Below, one piece after another: positions 35,297-46,309 of a stretch of 64,000 bases of DNA (positions are counted from its first letter, which is position 1; the number at the start of each line of letters is the position of its first letter). Made by a program: the position numbers and the translations under genes. A model generated the notes under the pieces. That model saw only the letters and a list, made by a program, of their open reading frames with translations, was not told the DNA's origin and searched no databases. The stretch comes from Tachypleus tridentatus (lineage: Eukaryota; Arthropoda; Merostomata; Xiphosura; Limulidae), in NCBI RefSeq assembly GCF_004210375.1, contig NC_134825.1:8990001-9054000 (forward strand), read 5' to 3'.

Positions 35297-35399
35297 CGGT
35301 CTCCGAGTCTTTGCCACGGAAGGTTGGCACTTTGGTCGTTGCTTCTTGACGTTCTTTTGGGTCGTTGTTTTTGTTGTCCCGAATCGCAATAGATATTAG

Positions 35400-36483
35400 A
35401 GCTGAGAGCTCAAAACTACATAAGGCTGAAAATAAAAACCTTAACAAAGTATTTGTCGTATTTTGCGTTATGCTCTGTTTTTCAAATAAAATATGTTTAT
35501 CGAATAAATTTATAGTCTTCTATATTTAGTTTATCTCTAATAACAGACTTAAAAAACAAGCACACAGCAGGACAGAGTATTTAGTAAAACTTGAAATAAC
35601 TTGTCTGATGGCAAAGCATGTAACCGACACACTAAGAGATTTACTACGAACTGAGATCCCACATGTATTCAACTCGTTAAGTATATATTTTTTAGGCTGA
35701 TATGAGTGTAGCGCCCTCTCCTGGTAGACGAACTTCCTGTGTATTTGTGCAACGTGAGCTAGATAAAAATATTGTGTCATAGTACAGAGACTTGTGAAAT
35801 TGAGCGTGAAGTCTTAAAAACCAGTGACAAATAAGCAAAACATATATATATTACAAAGCACGCGTTTACAGAATGTACAAAAGGAAATAACGGTAAACAA
35901 ACGTATGAAATAATTACAAAACATTTCATGTATAATGTCAATTATAACGGTAAAAGTTGAAGTTCAATCCCTGGAATACGAACAGTAAAGATAACACTTT
36001 CTATAGCTTTATCCCAAAGCCAAAGAACCAAATAATGGTATTAATAAAGTTTGCATTTATTAGAGTGATGCTTTAAAAATTTTATAATTTCGTTGCTTGA
36101 ATATAACATTGAAATACGAACACGTAACTAGTAACAGCACTGAATGATTGAATTAGAAATACACACAACCAGGCGCTATTAGATTGAAATTTGAACTTAC
36201 GTTCGTGAGTGTTTAATTGTGATTGTGGATGCGTTATCCAAAAAAAGTTATGATACAGGACAAACATTTTAAGTCATTATTTAGCCTTAAGTTAACACGT
36301 TCAAGATACTTGGTGAACGAATCGAAGTGCTGATTGTTAGGCCTAACAAGTAGCATATACCCAGAATAACAGGAGAAATCAAAGTGTTCGACTGTAAGTA
36401 ATAAATTAAAGATAGGAAAATGTTTTTAGCCATCAAATTAAAGAAACGGTAGAGGGCACTTTGTTTGAAACTGATACATAAAT
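35400..36483. other. Stretch upstream of the 35.2-kb exon candidate, nothing recognised
   Basis: If that exon is real, its promoter should lie here on the minus strand. I could not identify a convincing TATA box or initiator. Confidence 0.3.
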
Positions 36484-36592
36484 ATTTGTTTACTGTTAAG
36501 CACAAAACTACACAGTTATTTCTTTCCACTGCGAGTATCAAAATGACTAAAAGTCCTCACATTTTACGCTAAGTCACCCGGAAGCGATATAT
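36484..36592 (-). repeat. SINE, family B, diverged
   Basis: ATTTGTTTACTGTTAAGCAC, AAAACTACACAGTTATTTCT and CCACTGCGAGTATCAAAATG follow the family B tail and B-box. The head is decayed. Confidence 0.5.
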
Positions 36593-37763
36593 AAATATCG
36601 TACTACATATGCAAATCTCTTAAAAATACATCCTAATAGCACATGCAGTTATTACTGATAGTAGCAAAATTATTATATAACACTGCAAGAAATACATAAT
36701 CAAGTGCATAAAACATAAATGAAATAAAATGAGAAAGGTTTAGAAAATTGCTTGAGGAACAGAACGATCTTCTATACATGACACAGTTGCGTGTACAAGC
36801 CTAACCGGAAAGCATGTTGAATGGAAGGAAGTTCTGGTCTCCATCAACTGATGAATACCGTATTGTTTGATAAAAGTAAAAATAATGAGTCCAAATAAGT
36901 ACACATTTTTCTAAGTAATACTTTTATACAAGCGGTAACATATTTTCAACTTTAAGGTCTGATTTTTGTTGATGAGGATTTCTAAGCTCGTTAGACTGAC
37001 ATAAATTGTTCATAATAGTCTAAAGGTAAAATTTATAGTTCACAGATGAAAGGTTTTATCGATATTTCTGCAAGGTTTATCTGCATAATTATCATATCCA
37101 CCTCAGTAACTGGAAGTCTTCAAATAAATTACGATTAGATTGTGTTGGATTTGTATATGGGTACACTAGCAATAATCTGAATGTACAGTCCCAATATTAT
37201 CTTATAAATTTCTATAAGCTTAAAACATATAGGTCTAGCCTAATTCATTTTTCTAACCTAGACCAATGATATACTCACATTGTGTACATTTTTTTATCAA
37301 ATCATTCAGTACCATTTTACCAAGTAACAATGATTAGGAACTTGAAGAGGCGTAACTGGGCACATGCCCGATTTTATTTGACATTGACCCGAACCTCCAG
37401 TTGGGGTCTTGAAATATCAGAGTAAAAAATGCTGAAAATTTCCGCACCTATAGGCTCGAGCCGCGAATCTTTCAAGCATTTGTCGACACCTCCAGGAGTT
37501 TGAAAAATAATTACTGATCCCTTGCGCAGCACAAAGACAAATCAGTAAAGAAATTCAAAACTGAATGTTGTTCTTACAATCTTCTCATAATACTAGCGTT
37601 AGGCCAGGGCAAAAGATAAGCTAAAATTTCAACAGAATCAAACTATACTTTTCACTTTCACTAGATCAGAAATAATCTATCTTTACTGTGACGTTATTTC
37701 AGAAGTCCTAGAGTGGAGAGTATATTTAGAAACCTTGTCGTCAGTTGTCCCTAACACTTCGTT
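36593..37763. other. Mostly AT-rich stretch with a GC-richer patch
   Basis: The patch at about 37345-37510 includes GGGCACATGCCCG and AGGCTCGAGCCGCG, short palindromes. No open frame of note spans it. It may be an old transposon fragment. Confidence 0.3.
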
Positions 37764-37977
37764 GGGTACAAAGATGTCGTACGACAGCGAAAACCACATT
37801 AGTAGCTAAAGTTAGTTTACACGGTATGTGTATTTTAACGATTGTAGATATGGTTACTGTATGTACTGATATTACAACTTGTGTCAATTTTTCCACATAT
37901 TTTATTGGTTGCTGTGTACTTCAAACCTCCCAGCACCTACATAAAGAATATAATGTATTGTTTTTATAGCTGACGTG
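37764..37977. repeat. Dispersed 213-bp repeat, copy 2
   Basis: The second copy of the 33266-33478 element, same strand, differing mainly by point changes. It ends GCTGACGT where copy 1 ends GTTGACGT. Confidence 0.85.
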
Positions 37978-38569
37978 ATTATTGTATATATATATAAAAG
38001 TAAATTAGTTTCTTTATTCCTGGTTTCTTAACCTTCATTAAAAGGCAGCATGAGTTCTAAATAACTTTTATCTTTCAGTCAGTTTTATAGAATGTTAATA
38101 TTTAAGCGGGATCTTTCAGAACGTACAAGTAAAGCAGTGATCGTCATATTTTTGTTGCCTAATGTTCTGGTTATTTGGAACGTGATCATACTACTGTATA
38201 ATAGACGCGAAATTCACTGGAGTAAAAGTTGACACCAAACGACAAAAAATAAAGTCTGAAATCCATACATTATAACACCTTTTTAATGACAGTGCATAAA
38301 ATAAAACACACAGTTAGAACATTTTTAACTCTTCTCCTGTCTTTGTTTATTGACATTCGAAATGCATCAGTTTATGTGCAAAACTATATTAATATACATA
38401 ATACGATCGCGTGTGTCTACTTGCCTGTTTGGAGCTTTACTCGCAAATTTCTCTATCAGATGCTATATGTCTCATATCGTTGGAAGAGCCTTTGTCCGAG
38501 AAGTCCGGATTGTGCATTGACTTTAATATTCAAAATCATCTTGTCTGTTTTTTAGTAGTTTTTTTTTGT

Positions 38570-38682
38570 GATTAAGCGCAAGGCTACACAAGGGGCTATC
38601 TGTGTTCTGACTACCACGGGTATCGAAACCCGAATTCTAGCGCCTTACGTTCGCAGACGTATCGCTGTGCCATTGGGGGGTA
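38570..38682 (-). repeat. SINE, family B
   Basis: GATTAAGCGCAAGGCTACAC, AAGGGGCTATCTGTGTTCTG, CCACGGGTATCGAAACCCGA and GTATCGCTGTGCCATTGGGG are the full minus-strand order of the family. Confidence 0.8.
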
Positions 38683-39594
38683 TTTTGCTTAGTCAAACTT
38701 TTTAATGCAATTAGTATGGTAGACGATGACACAGTGTTGTTGTTACCACGTGACGACTGGCTTCGATTTCAATTTTAGTTTTCTATTTGCAGGCTATTTC
38801 ACATAAACAACATTTAACTCGTATGTAATTTTCTTTAAAAAATGGACAATACACTAACCACGTTTTTTTGTTGTTTTTTTGTTTTCAAAATAACCATGTT
38901 TTATCCATTACTTACAAGAAAGCGTAGCTTAAATAGTGTGCAGAAACATCATAAAAAATGGAAAATTCAAGCAAAGGACATGATAACGACCAAACATGTT
39001 TTGCGGATCGCTGCTAGTTCGCATGCAATACCATTTTGTGTCCACAATATAAAGCACACAGTAATAGTCGTCCAGAAATAAAACAAGTACTTAGATAGAT
39101 GACAATTATCAGTACAAAACTAAAAACAAAATTCAATAAGATCGGATAACGGAAAGGAAAATCTGGATCTTTCTCCCCTCCTCCATTTTTAGAGATTATT
39201 GTTGTTCACTGCAAGAATCAACTGGAAACGAGAACGGCATATTCCCTGCTGTTATTATCCAAGCAATAATCATAAACAAATATTCACCACTAAGCCTAAC
39301 ATCATAAATGAACTAAGTTTAACATAAATTTCAATTACTTTTATTAATCCATACCTATTTTTCTTTCTGTTCGTCTGAATACAAGTCTTTCCACGTCTTC
39401 AGTTCTTTCGGCCAAGGTCTTGTTCTTTTTAGTCACCCTGCTCTTAATCTTTGTTTAAACTTTTGTTCTGATGTGTTACCTCATTTAATAAGGGAAAGAA
39501 TGGACACTATTGTTTGATAGTTATTACAGCTCTTAGTTGCTTAATTTTACAAAAGTTAATCCTTCAAACGAGCAGCAAACTAAATAGCTTATCC
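38683..39594. other. AT-rich stretch, nothing recognised
   Basis: No exon or repeat call could be supported. Confidence 0.35.
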
Positions 39595-39723
39595 TGTTAT
39601 CTATTCCAACCATTGTCTTTGGAAACTGCACCTACTATGTCTTTCATGACTCATTTCAATCATAATCTATTGATGTTGTTGGACTTGCCTGCAGTACTTT
39701 ATATTGATGATTTAGTGGTGTAG
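39595..39723 (+). pseudogene. Possible reverse-transcriptase fossil
   Basis: The frame ends SLETAPTMSFMTHFNHNLL, MLLDLPAVLYIDDLVV, stop. AP-x3-F followed by LP-x-VLYIDDLVV resembles the region around the YxDD catalytic motif in LTR-retrotransposon reverse transcriptases. Only about 35 residues fit and stops follow, so a chance match remains possible. Confidence 0.25.
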
Positions 39724-40045
39724 TGGTAATAGTACATAAAACTCCTCCTCTCATAGATAGCACAACATGAGCGGTAGCAAGTGTAGACCGGATTGATTCT
39801 CATGTTTTATGCTCTTGACCTTGTTCGATATTTTATTATCTTTTATCTCATTGAACTTCTTTCCACTGTTAATTTTTACCCGTAAAGTTTCAGTCTCTTC
39901 TAGAGATCGTGTGGTCATCTTTGAGTGTGGATTCTGTTTTATTTTTACCAAAATGGCTCCACTCCTGATACCAATGTCGTAATAGTTCCTATTATTGAGC
40001 GAATCTTTTTTATTATTCAGTAAAAGGGAGAGAGAGAAAAAAAAA
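39724..40045. other. Short stretch, nothing secure
   Basis: A minus-strand frame at 39951-39751 is Lys/Glu/Ser-rich without motif or splice support. Confidence 0.3.
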
Positions 40046-40143
40046 AGTTACACAACGGGCTTTCTGTGCTGCGCCCACCATGAGTATCAAATCCGGTTTA
40101 TAGCATTATAAGCCTTTAGACTTTCCGTTGAGCCACGGGGGGC
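40046..40143 (-). repeat. SINE, family B
   Basis: AGTTACACAACGGGCTTTCT, GCGCCCACCATGAGTATCAA and TCCGTTGAGCCACGGGGGGC match the family in order. Confidence 0.7.
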
Positions 40144-41515
40144 AATAAAAGAATGATGCAAAGTCCAGTCTACTTACGATCATGTGTTATCTCTACAAGT
40201 CCAGAGATTAACGTAACAATCATTTACCGATAGGCCTAACTTTGTTGTTTAATTCTGTATCTCAGTTTCTTCATCGAAACACATGCTAAATACTCACATC
40301 AGTGAACTTTTTAATCGTTTGATAGTAACAAACAACTGACTAAATCATGTACTGATTACTCATTAACTGAACCAATAAACTCTCTAACTTACTAATTCAT
40401 AGTGACAGCCTCAATCCAAATCAGCCTGACTTGATTTTAATGAGCTTCAAATTCTTTTCTAAACTTTAAAAAAATTCTAATCATTAAAGTCACACCCATC
40501 AAGTTATTAGCATTAAACTTTTTTTTTGTTTTTTTTTCCGGTTTAATAACAATACCGACTTGTATAAACGTGTAGATTAAAAATGTAGCCTACAAGGTTC
40601 CAATGATATAATAATATAATCCCTTCCGAGATAAAAAAGGTGATTTGTAATGAATTTTGAAACACATGTAGTTTATAATAAACTTTCTTATTTATTTTGT
40701 ATCCACTTCAAGTGTAGTATTTGCATGATATCACTTTAGAACACTGTGTAGGAATTACAAGCTAAGACTTTATTTGAAATTAATTATTAGCGACATCTTT
40801 TGAGACCTATTTGAAGTAAATGTAGACACAAAACAAAATAAAGAAAACCTGAATAAAGGAAACATATATATATATATATATCAAGAAAATATGTCAAACT
40901 TTTCCCATCTGATTTTTTAAAATTAACAAGTAAGTATAAAAATAGCTAATGTTTCAACCGTGATTCATAAAAGTTTTTGTAATTGTACTTGTATCTACCA
41001 AAGGTATTTTATTTAGTTTGTGCAAAAGATCGTTTTAACTAACACCATTATGACCTGTTGTTATAATGTCATTATGGGCCAAAGTAAGATATATGTTACG
41101 TTGATTCTCACGAAAACATTACCAAAAATTCATGAGCTGCATAATAATAATTTATCTGTTACGCATCTTTTAAACCTATTCCAGTTGTGGAAACTTTTAA
41201 CATTTCAGTTATTGTTCAAGACATCGAAAATAAATAAACATGGGCAAATGAAATACAATTATTTTTCATAATTTGGTGTTATAACACTTGAGATGCAACT
41301 TAGAAAACTGACTCACACTAGGCCCTATACAGAAGAAAACTTAATATTATTAGATGCTCTATCTTGTCTTCACCTCAAAATGTTTGCAGTTTACATCTGG
41401 AATCGTTATAAAACGCATAGAATTTATTATTACAAATTAAGTATGTATGTAAAATGAAAACGCATAAATATTAGATGTATATTTACACAAATAAGTGATA
41501 TAAAATACAATTAGC
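40144..41515. other. AT-rich stretch with an (AT)n tract
   Basis: (AT)n lies at about 40864-40882. Nothing else was recognised. Confidence 0.4.
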
Positions 41516-41588
41516 CGCCGAGACCCGGGATCGAACCAGGGACCTTTAGATCTTCAGTCTAACGCTCTCCCAACTGAGCTATCTCGGC
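41516..41588 (-). tRNA. tRNA-Phe (anticodon GAA)
   Basis: The minus strand starts GCCGAGATAGCTCAGTTGGG and carries the anticodon loop CTGAAGA (GAA, Phe). It has T-arm GGTTCGATCCC (B box) and A-box TAGCTCAGTTGG, and a fully paired acceptor stem GCCGAGA/TCTCGGC. No intron is present and CCA is not encoded. A T run (GTATTTTAT) about 10 bp past the 3' end can act as the Pol III terminator. The base at the discriminator position reads G, where eukaryotic tRNA-Phe normally has A; otherwise the cloverleaf is intact. It supplies phenylalanine to cytosolic translation if functional. Confidence 0.93.
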
Positions 41589-42494
41589 TTGTTTAATAAT
41601 TTTGTTATGTTGCCTTATTATTTATTTTATAATTAAATAAGAAAAAATGTATATAATTATTTATATTATTGTAAAGATTTTTCTTTTTCTTGAATACTCT
41701 CCAAAGTATATAACATATAGAGATTTACATCAAAATAATTACAAACACAACAACATTGGCTTACGTCAAAAAATTGGCGTCGCTCGGAACCTTTCTTGGT
41801 TTGGCCTTGTGTTAATCTATAGAACTAGTTAAAAAGATGTTACTAAAAGTGGAAGAATTTCTTTGCTTGCAACCTTAGGCTTTCCGTATTGACAAGAATT
41901 ATGTTATATAACAACATAATTAACACCATATCTGACTTTCTAGGAACCTCGGTAGAACCCAATGACCTGTTTACAAGAATGTACCTTGAATTACTTTATT
42001 TTGATACTGCACATTTAACGGTATAAAAGCCAGTGTGTATCACGTCACACTTGAAATTAAATAACTTATAAAACCTAAAATGCATTTATTCAGATAGTAT
42101 ATTTCGATTACTCTCTGCCCATTACAATTTTAGTGACGGAGATGCAAGGGGTCACTGAAACCTGATAAGTGTAGTAAGTGTTGGTATGGTAAGCCGAAAG
42201 TAAAAAAAACAGATGTAGTGTGAGATTATCCAGCCTAGAGCCAAGTGCATAAAATGAAAGCAAAAATGCTGATTCAATTTTGAACTTAAATAATTTGTGA
42301 ATTAAATTCTGTTATTTCACTAAGATTTAAATTAAAAACAAAACTCTTTAATCAAAAGAGATTCTATATTGAGAAATAAACAAATAGTTTTCACTTACGT
42401 TGTCTATATATTTCATTTCAAACATTCTGTACATAAACTAACAAAAATATTAGGTTTATACTTTTGTTACTAAGTGACGTGACAAAAATATTTG
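41589..42494. other. AT-rich stretch, nothing recognised
   Basis: Upstream flank of the tRNA gene on its strand. No exon or repeat was recognised. Confidence 0.4.
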
Positions 42495-42610
42495 GTGGAA
42501 AGTGAGTGTGTTTCTGTAGCAAAGCCACATCGGGCAATCCGCCGAGTCCACCGAGAGAAATCGAACAGCAATGTATATTTGTAGACGTACCGCTGCACCA
42601 GCGGCGGACT
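42495..42610 (-). repeat. SINE, family C
   Basis: GTTTCTGTAGCAAAGCCACA, TCGGGCAATCCGCCGAGTCC, ACCGAGAGAAATCGAA and GTAGACGTACCGCTGCACCA parallel the 32315 copy. The B-box region is shortened. Confidence 0.65.
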
Positions 42611-43331
42611 GGTGGAAAGTAGTGTTACCAAAATGCATTAACTTTTATATATATTAGAAGTTGTTAATCTAAATGATTTTTACCAATAATTACTTTTTAA
42701 ATACGCCACGAATTCATTTCATGAATGAAGTTAATTTTGATTGGTTCAAAAGGGAATTTACTGACGTTTGACTATTTCAACTACACTTTTTTTGCCTTTT
42801 TGTCAGACAAGCATGATTTCACAAAATTTATATATTTCCGTTAGCTATGAAATGTGAAGTTAAGTTATGCTATGGAGTGGGTTCGTTAGTACGCTAGTGA
42901 AGTACATAAATCTAGGTGTATTATTTTTATTTTACAATTCTGTGAATAGTACAATCTGTAAGGTAATTATTACATTTTATTTTACTTTTCTTGCTAAGCC
43001 TAACTCTACAAAACAACATACATTTCAAAAACTTTTATTTAGATGACTGCTTGACACAGTTATCTTTAGCTGCTGTAAAGTCTCTGCGGTTTGTTAACAA
43101 CGAAGCTAGCTAGCTGATTCTTTCTCTCTATAATCAAAGTGCCTAACACATAAAACACTTATTGCTACATTTTACCAGAGTTTGTTACGATTTCGTCTAT
43201 AAGAATTGAGTTCCACAGTCATTATTTTCGTTATTGGAAATCCGACACAGTAACAACTACAAAAAATAAAGAACAGAAAATAAGACTTTTTATTAATAAC
43301 TTTGTTTAACTCAAACTGGTGTTTATTACGA
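42611..43331. other. AT-rich stretch, nothing recognised
   Basis: No coding or repeat signature was found. Confidence 0.4.
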
Positions 43332-43535
43332 TCCTTTTGTAACTGTAAATAAAATAACGACCTATATCTCGAGAATGTAACTTTATTAGCTCAATATTTT
43401 GCTATTACAGTTTCAACTGGATTGGTGAACTTGTTGGGTATCATATTTCCTGACAAAGTTGTAATAGCCGAACACTGAACTAATAGTTGTACTCTCGAGA
43501 TATAGGTCGTTATTTTATTTACGATTACAAAAAGT
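43332..43535. mobile_element. MITE-like element with about 43-bp terminal inverted repeats
   Basis: GTAAATAAAATAACGACC plus TATATCTCGAGA (43345-43374) has a perfect 30-bp inverted partner at 43493-43522. The match continues outward with a few differences to about 43 bp (CTTTTGTAA side). The about 118-bp core contains a second, inner inverted pair (GCTATTACA and TGTAATAGC type). No coding capacity. A target-site duplication is not certain. Confidence 0.8.
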
Positions 43536-44049
43536 TTATTTATATGCTTGAAAGTTACTCAGACTCGAAATCGATAACCATAAACAGCTACTAAGACATA
43601 AACAAAGATACTATTTATGACGTAACATTACGTTTGCAAGTTGCAACTTAAGTAAATAAATTAAACGTAACGATTTTACGGAGATAAAGACTTTCCAAGA
43701 TTGAAAACAACATATTAGTAGCGATGTTATATTTTGTTATATTTATGTTATTAACACTAAACCTTAAACCTCAAGAGTTTCGACGTTAATTGTTAAAAGC
43801 ATCTCAAATTTCTTAACCTCCGAATTTTCAGGTTAATAGTTCCATCAGAATGACACGTGCTACTTTAATACATTCGTACCGGATATTAGAAACAACAACG
43901 ATTAGATTTAAACTATACATTAACAGGTAATTTTAGTATTTGAATGTTTTCATACGTTTAACTTGTAAAAGCAGGAGTTTTATTTTAGACGTCTAGTTCG
44001 CTTCTACACACTCGTAACAGATACCTGGAATTGTCTTAAGCACTGTAGT
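43536..44049. other. AT-rich stretch, nothing recognised
   Basis: No feature was supported. Confidence 0.4.
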
Positions 44050-44720
44050 AGTTTCTTCTGTCGTTAGCAGATTCTTTTAAATTATCTGTTGAAAATAATT
44101 CAACGTCCAGTCCATGTAAGGTTAACAGATTACTTTGTTTCCTCTTTTGACGTTTCTACAAACTCGAATTATTGTACACTATAATAACTTGCTGTAGGCC
44201 TACGTTACAAATGACGTCAACTAAAACAAAACGAGTAAAGTAGTTGTATAAAGTACCCGCGATAGCTGCCACACTGACAGGTTCACTCTGTATTTTAAAA
44301 ATAAACTATCCTGTGTAACAACTCACTGTTACTAACCTGACGACGCTTAACGGAACACTATACTTTTAAACGTTTGGATGTGCTGGAACAAAACTTGACG
44401 TTAAATCTTAGAAAACAAATCAACTTACTTGTATAAAGTACCCGAGATGACTGACACTGACTAGTCCACTCTAATATCTTGAAAATAAAGTATCTTTTTG
44501 TGTAACAATTTATTCTCTTACTCAACTAACGATGCCTAACGGAACATTATAATAGCCTATGTTGGAACAAGACCTGACTTCAAATATCAGAACTTTCTGG
44601 GCGACATAATAACATCATTACTTATGGCCCACAGATCCCTCTAGCTAACATTCAAATTACAACATTATAAGCATAGCATATAACAGTACATTAACTGTTT
44701 TTGGTTAATATATAATGGTT
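44050..44720. repeat. LTR-like repeat related to the 17.5-21.3 kb retrotransposon, with an internal tandem duplication
   Basis: AAATTATCTGTTGAAAATAA, GTTAACAGATTACTTTGTTT and TAGGCCTACGTTACAAATGA follow the order of the 17.58-kb LTR-like block. Two diverged units of about 180 bp then follow, each with TTGTATAAAGTACCCG(C/A)GAT, TGACACTGAC-like and CCTAACGGAACA-like segments. No internal retroelement body is nearby, so it may be a solo or rearranged LTR. Confidence 0.5.
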
Positions 44721-45225
44721 AATAAACATCTTTGAATATTCATGGCGTTAGCTGTCTGACAGCAAATTCTGCTATGATTCAGGTACAGGGAACTGAAAAT
44801 ATAATGATATAATTGTTAAGATTTCATACTTATGAATACATTGTCGTTTTATATAGTTCTTACTTCAACCTGAAGCTTATATCACTTTATACTATGTATT
44901 AAAGTACATACACTTTGTGATCTGTACTACTTAACTAAAATACTAGTGTATATTATATGCTTTAAAATATTCAGCCACTTTAAGTTCCCTTGTTGGTGAT
45001 GAAAGAACAAAAACCTCACACATGCAAAATAAATGCTTTAAGGGAAACATTATTTAGGATGTAGGATCATACGTACACATTAATCATTCATTCTATATAT
45101 TCTTCAAAAATGTAAAAAATCAAAGCAAAAAAACGATATATATAGTAAGACGTAATATTGTGCAGTGATATTGTTCATTTCTAGTTCTAAGACTGGTATA
45201 GCAGAGAAAACTAACCTGCACACCA
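44721..45225. other. AT-rich stretch, nothing recognised
   Basis: No coding or repeat feature was supported. Confidence 0.4.
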
Positions 45226-46309
45226 TGTATCTCAGAACGGCTGGTATGGGTATTAACACTTTTATTGTTAAGCAGAGAACAACGTTTCAACCTTCCTAGG
45301 TAATCTTCAGGTTAACAAATAAAGAGTTTGTAACTGACCGTTGCCAGGCGCATGTCTTAGGAACGAGAGTATAAACTGGTACGAAATTGTAGGGGGCGCT
45401 GCAGGTGGATATTAGGTAATTAATTAGTATAGGTATAAAAGTGTTCCTTTATATTGGTTTTAGTTGTTGTATAAGTAGGACTTCTTTGATTTTGCGTTTG
45501 TTTATATTTGTTTCCTACTTAGTATCTGAGTGTTTTCTATGGTTATGTTGTGTTTATTTGACTTGCGGTGTTCGAAAACGTGTGAAGGTGACTTTTTATG
45601 TTCTTTGAATCTGGTTTCCATTTTTCTACTTGTTTCTCCAACATAGAAGTCGTGGCAGTTATCACATTGTATTTTATAAATAATGTTAGTGTTGTGTTTG
45701 TCAGTGTAGTTTTCACATAGTATGGAGTTTAGTTTTGTACCTGGTTTTTGAATAAATTTGGTGTTTACTGGAATGTTGCGTTTTGTTGTAAGTTTTTCCA
45801 AATGTTGGTTATTCTTTCACTGATGTCGGAAACATATGGTATGCAACAGTATAAAGTTTTGTAGTTTGTTGTATCTTGTGATATATTGTTGTTGGTCTAG
45901 GTGTGTACGTATAATTTTTTCCACGGTTTTTTGAAGGAAATTTGTTGATGTTGATGAAGTGTTGTTTTATTTTGTTGATTTCATCGTGAATTTTATCAGG
46001 TGAACAGAGTTTTATAAGAAAACAATAAGCAAAGGCAACGAAACCCTACTTATACAGCAACTAAAACCAAAATTAAACCAATATAAAGGAACACCTTTAT
46101 ACCTATACAAATTAATAACCTAAGAGTCAACTACAACGCCTCTACAATCCTGTACCCGTTTATACTCTCGTCCCTGAGACATGTGCCCGGCAACGGTCAG
46201 TTGCAAACTCTCTCTTTGTTAACCTGAAGATGACCTACGAAGGTCAAAACGTTGTTCTCTCCTTATCAATAAAAGTGTTAATACCCATATCAGCCATTCT
46301 GAGATACAG
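45226..46309 (-). mobile_element. Truncated Penelope-like element between inverted terminal repeats
   Basis: The arms at 45226-45479 and 46044-46309 are inverted copies of each other. Shared blocks are TGTATCTCAGAA(C/T)GGCTG, TATGGGTATTAACACTTTTA, GGTTAACAAA, CTGACCGTTGCC and AGGTATAAA(A/G)GTGTTCCTTT. They enclose about 560 bp carrying a minus-strand Penelope C-terminus. Inverted or direct long terminal repeats and a terminal GIY-YIG endonuclease are family hallmarks (established knowledge). The reverse transcriptase is absent, so this is a 5'-truncated, non-autonomous copy. Each arm carries the hammerhead-like CTGAAGA...(G/A)AAAC module, in sense orientation in the arm downstream of the ORF and inverted in the other. 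Confidence 0.8.
45502..46020 (-). pseudogene. Penelope-like element C-terminus with GIY-YIG endonuclease domain
   Basis: Reading the minus strand from about 46020, the first segment (LCSPDKIHDEINKIKQHF) corresponds to the linker after the reverse transcriptase. A frame change follows. Then IPYVSDISERITNIWKKL leads into the endonuclease: IIYKIQCDNC (GIY position and a C-x2-C zinc ligand pair), HDFYVGETSRKMETRFKEH (YIG position, Arg and His residues), and later SHVFEHRKSNKH, ending at 45502. The last 99 codons are intact. In the family this domain nicks target DNA for target-primed reverse transcription. The missing N-terminal RT and the frame break make it a pseudogene. Confidence 0.8.

Noticed and set aside
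35199-35399. Plus-strand frame over the GC-rich patch at 35.2 kb
   Set aside because: The minus strand offers ATG, hydrophobic core and a consensus donor together; the plus frame is its shadow.
38286-38555. 89-codon plus-strand frame
   Set aside because: No motif, splice site or composition signal distinguishes it from chance.
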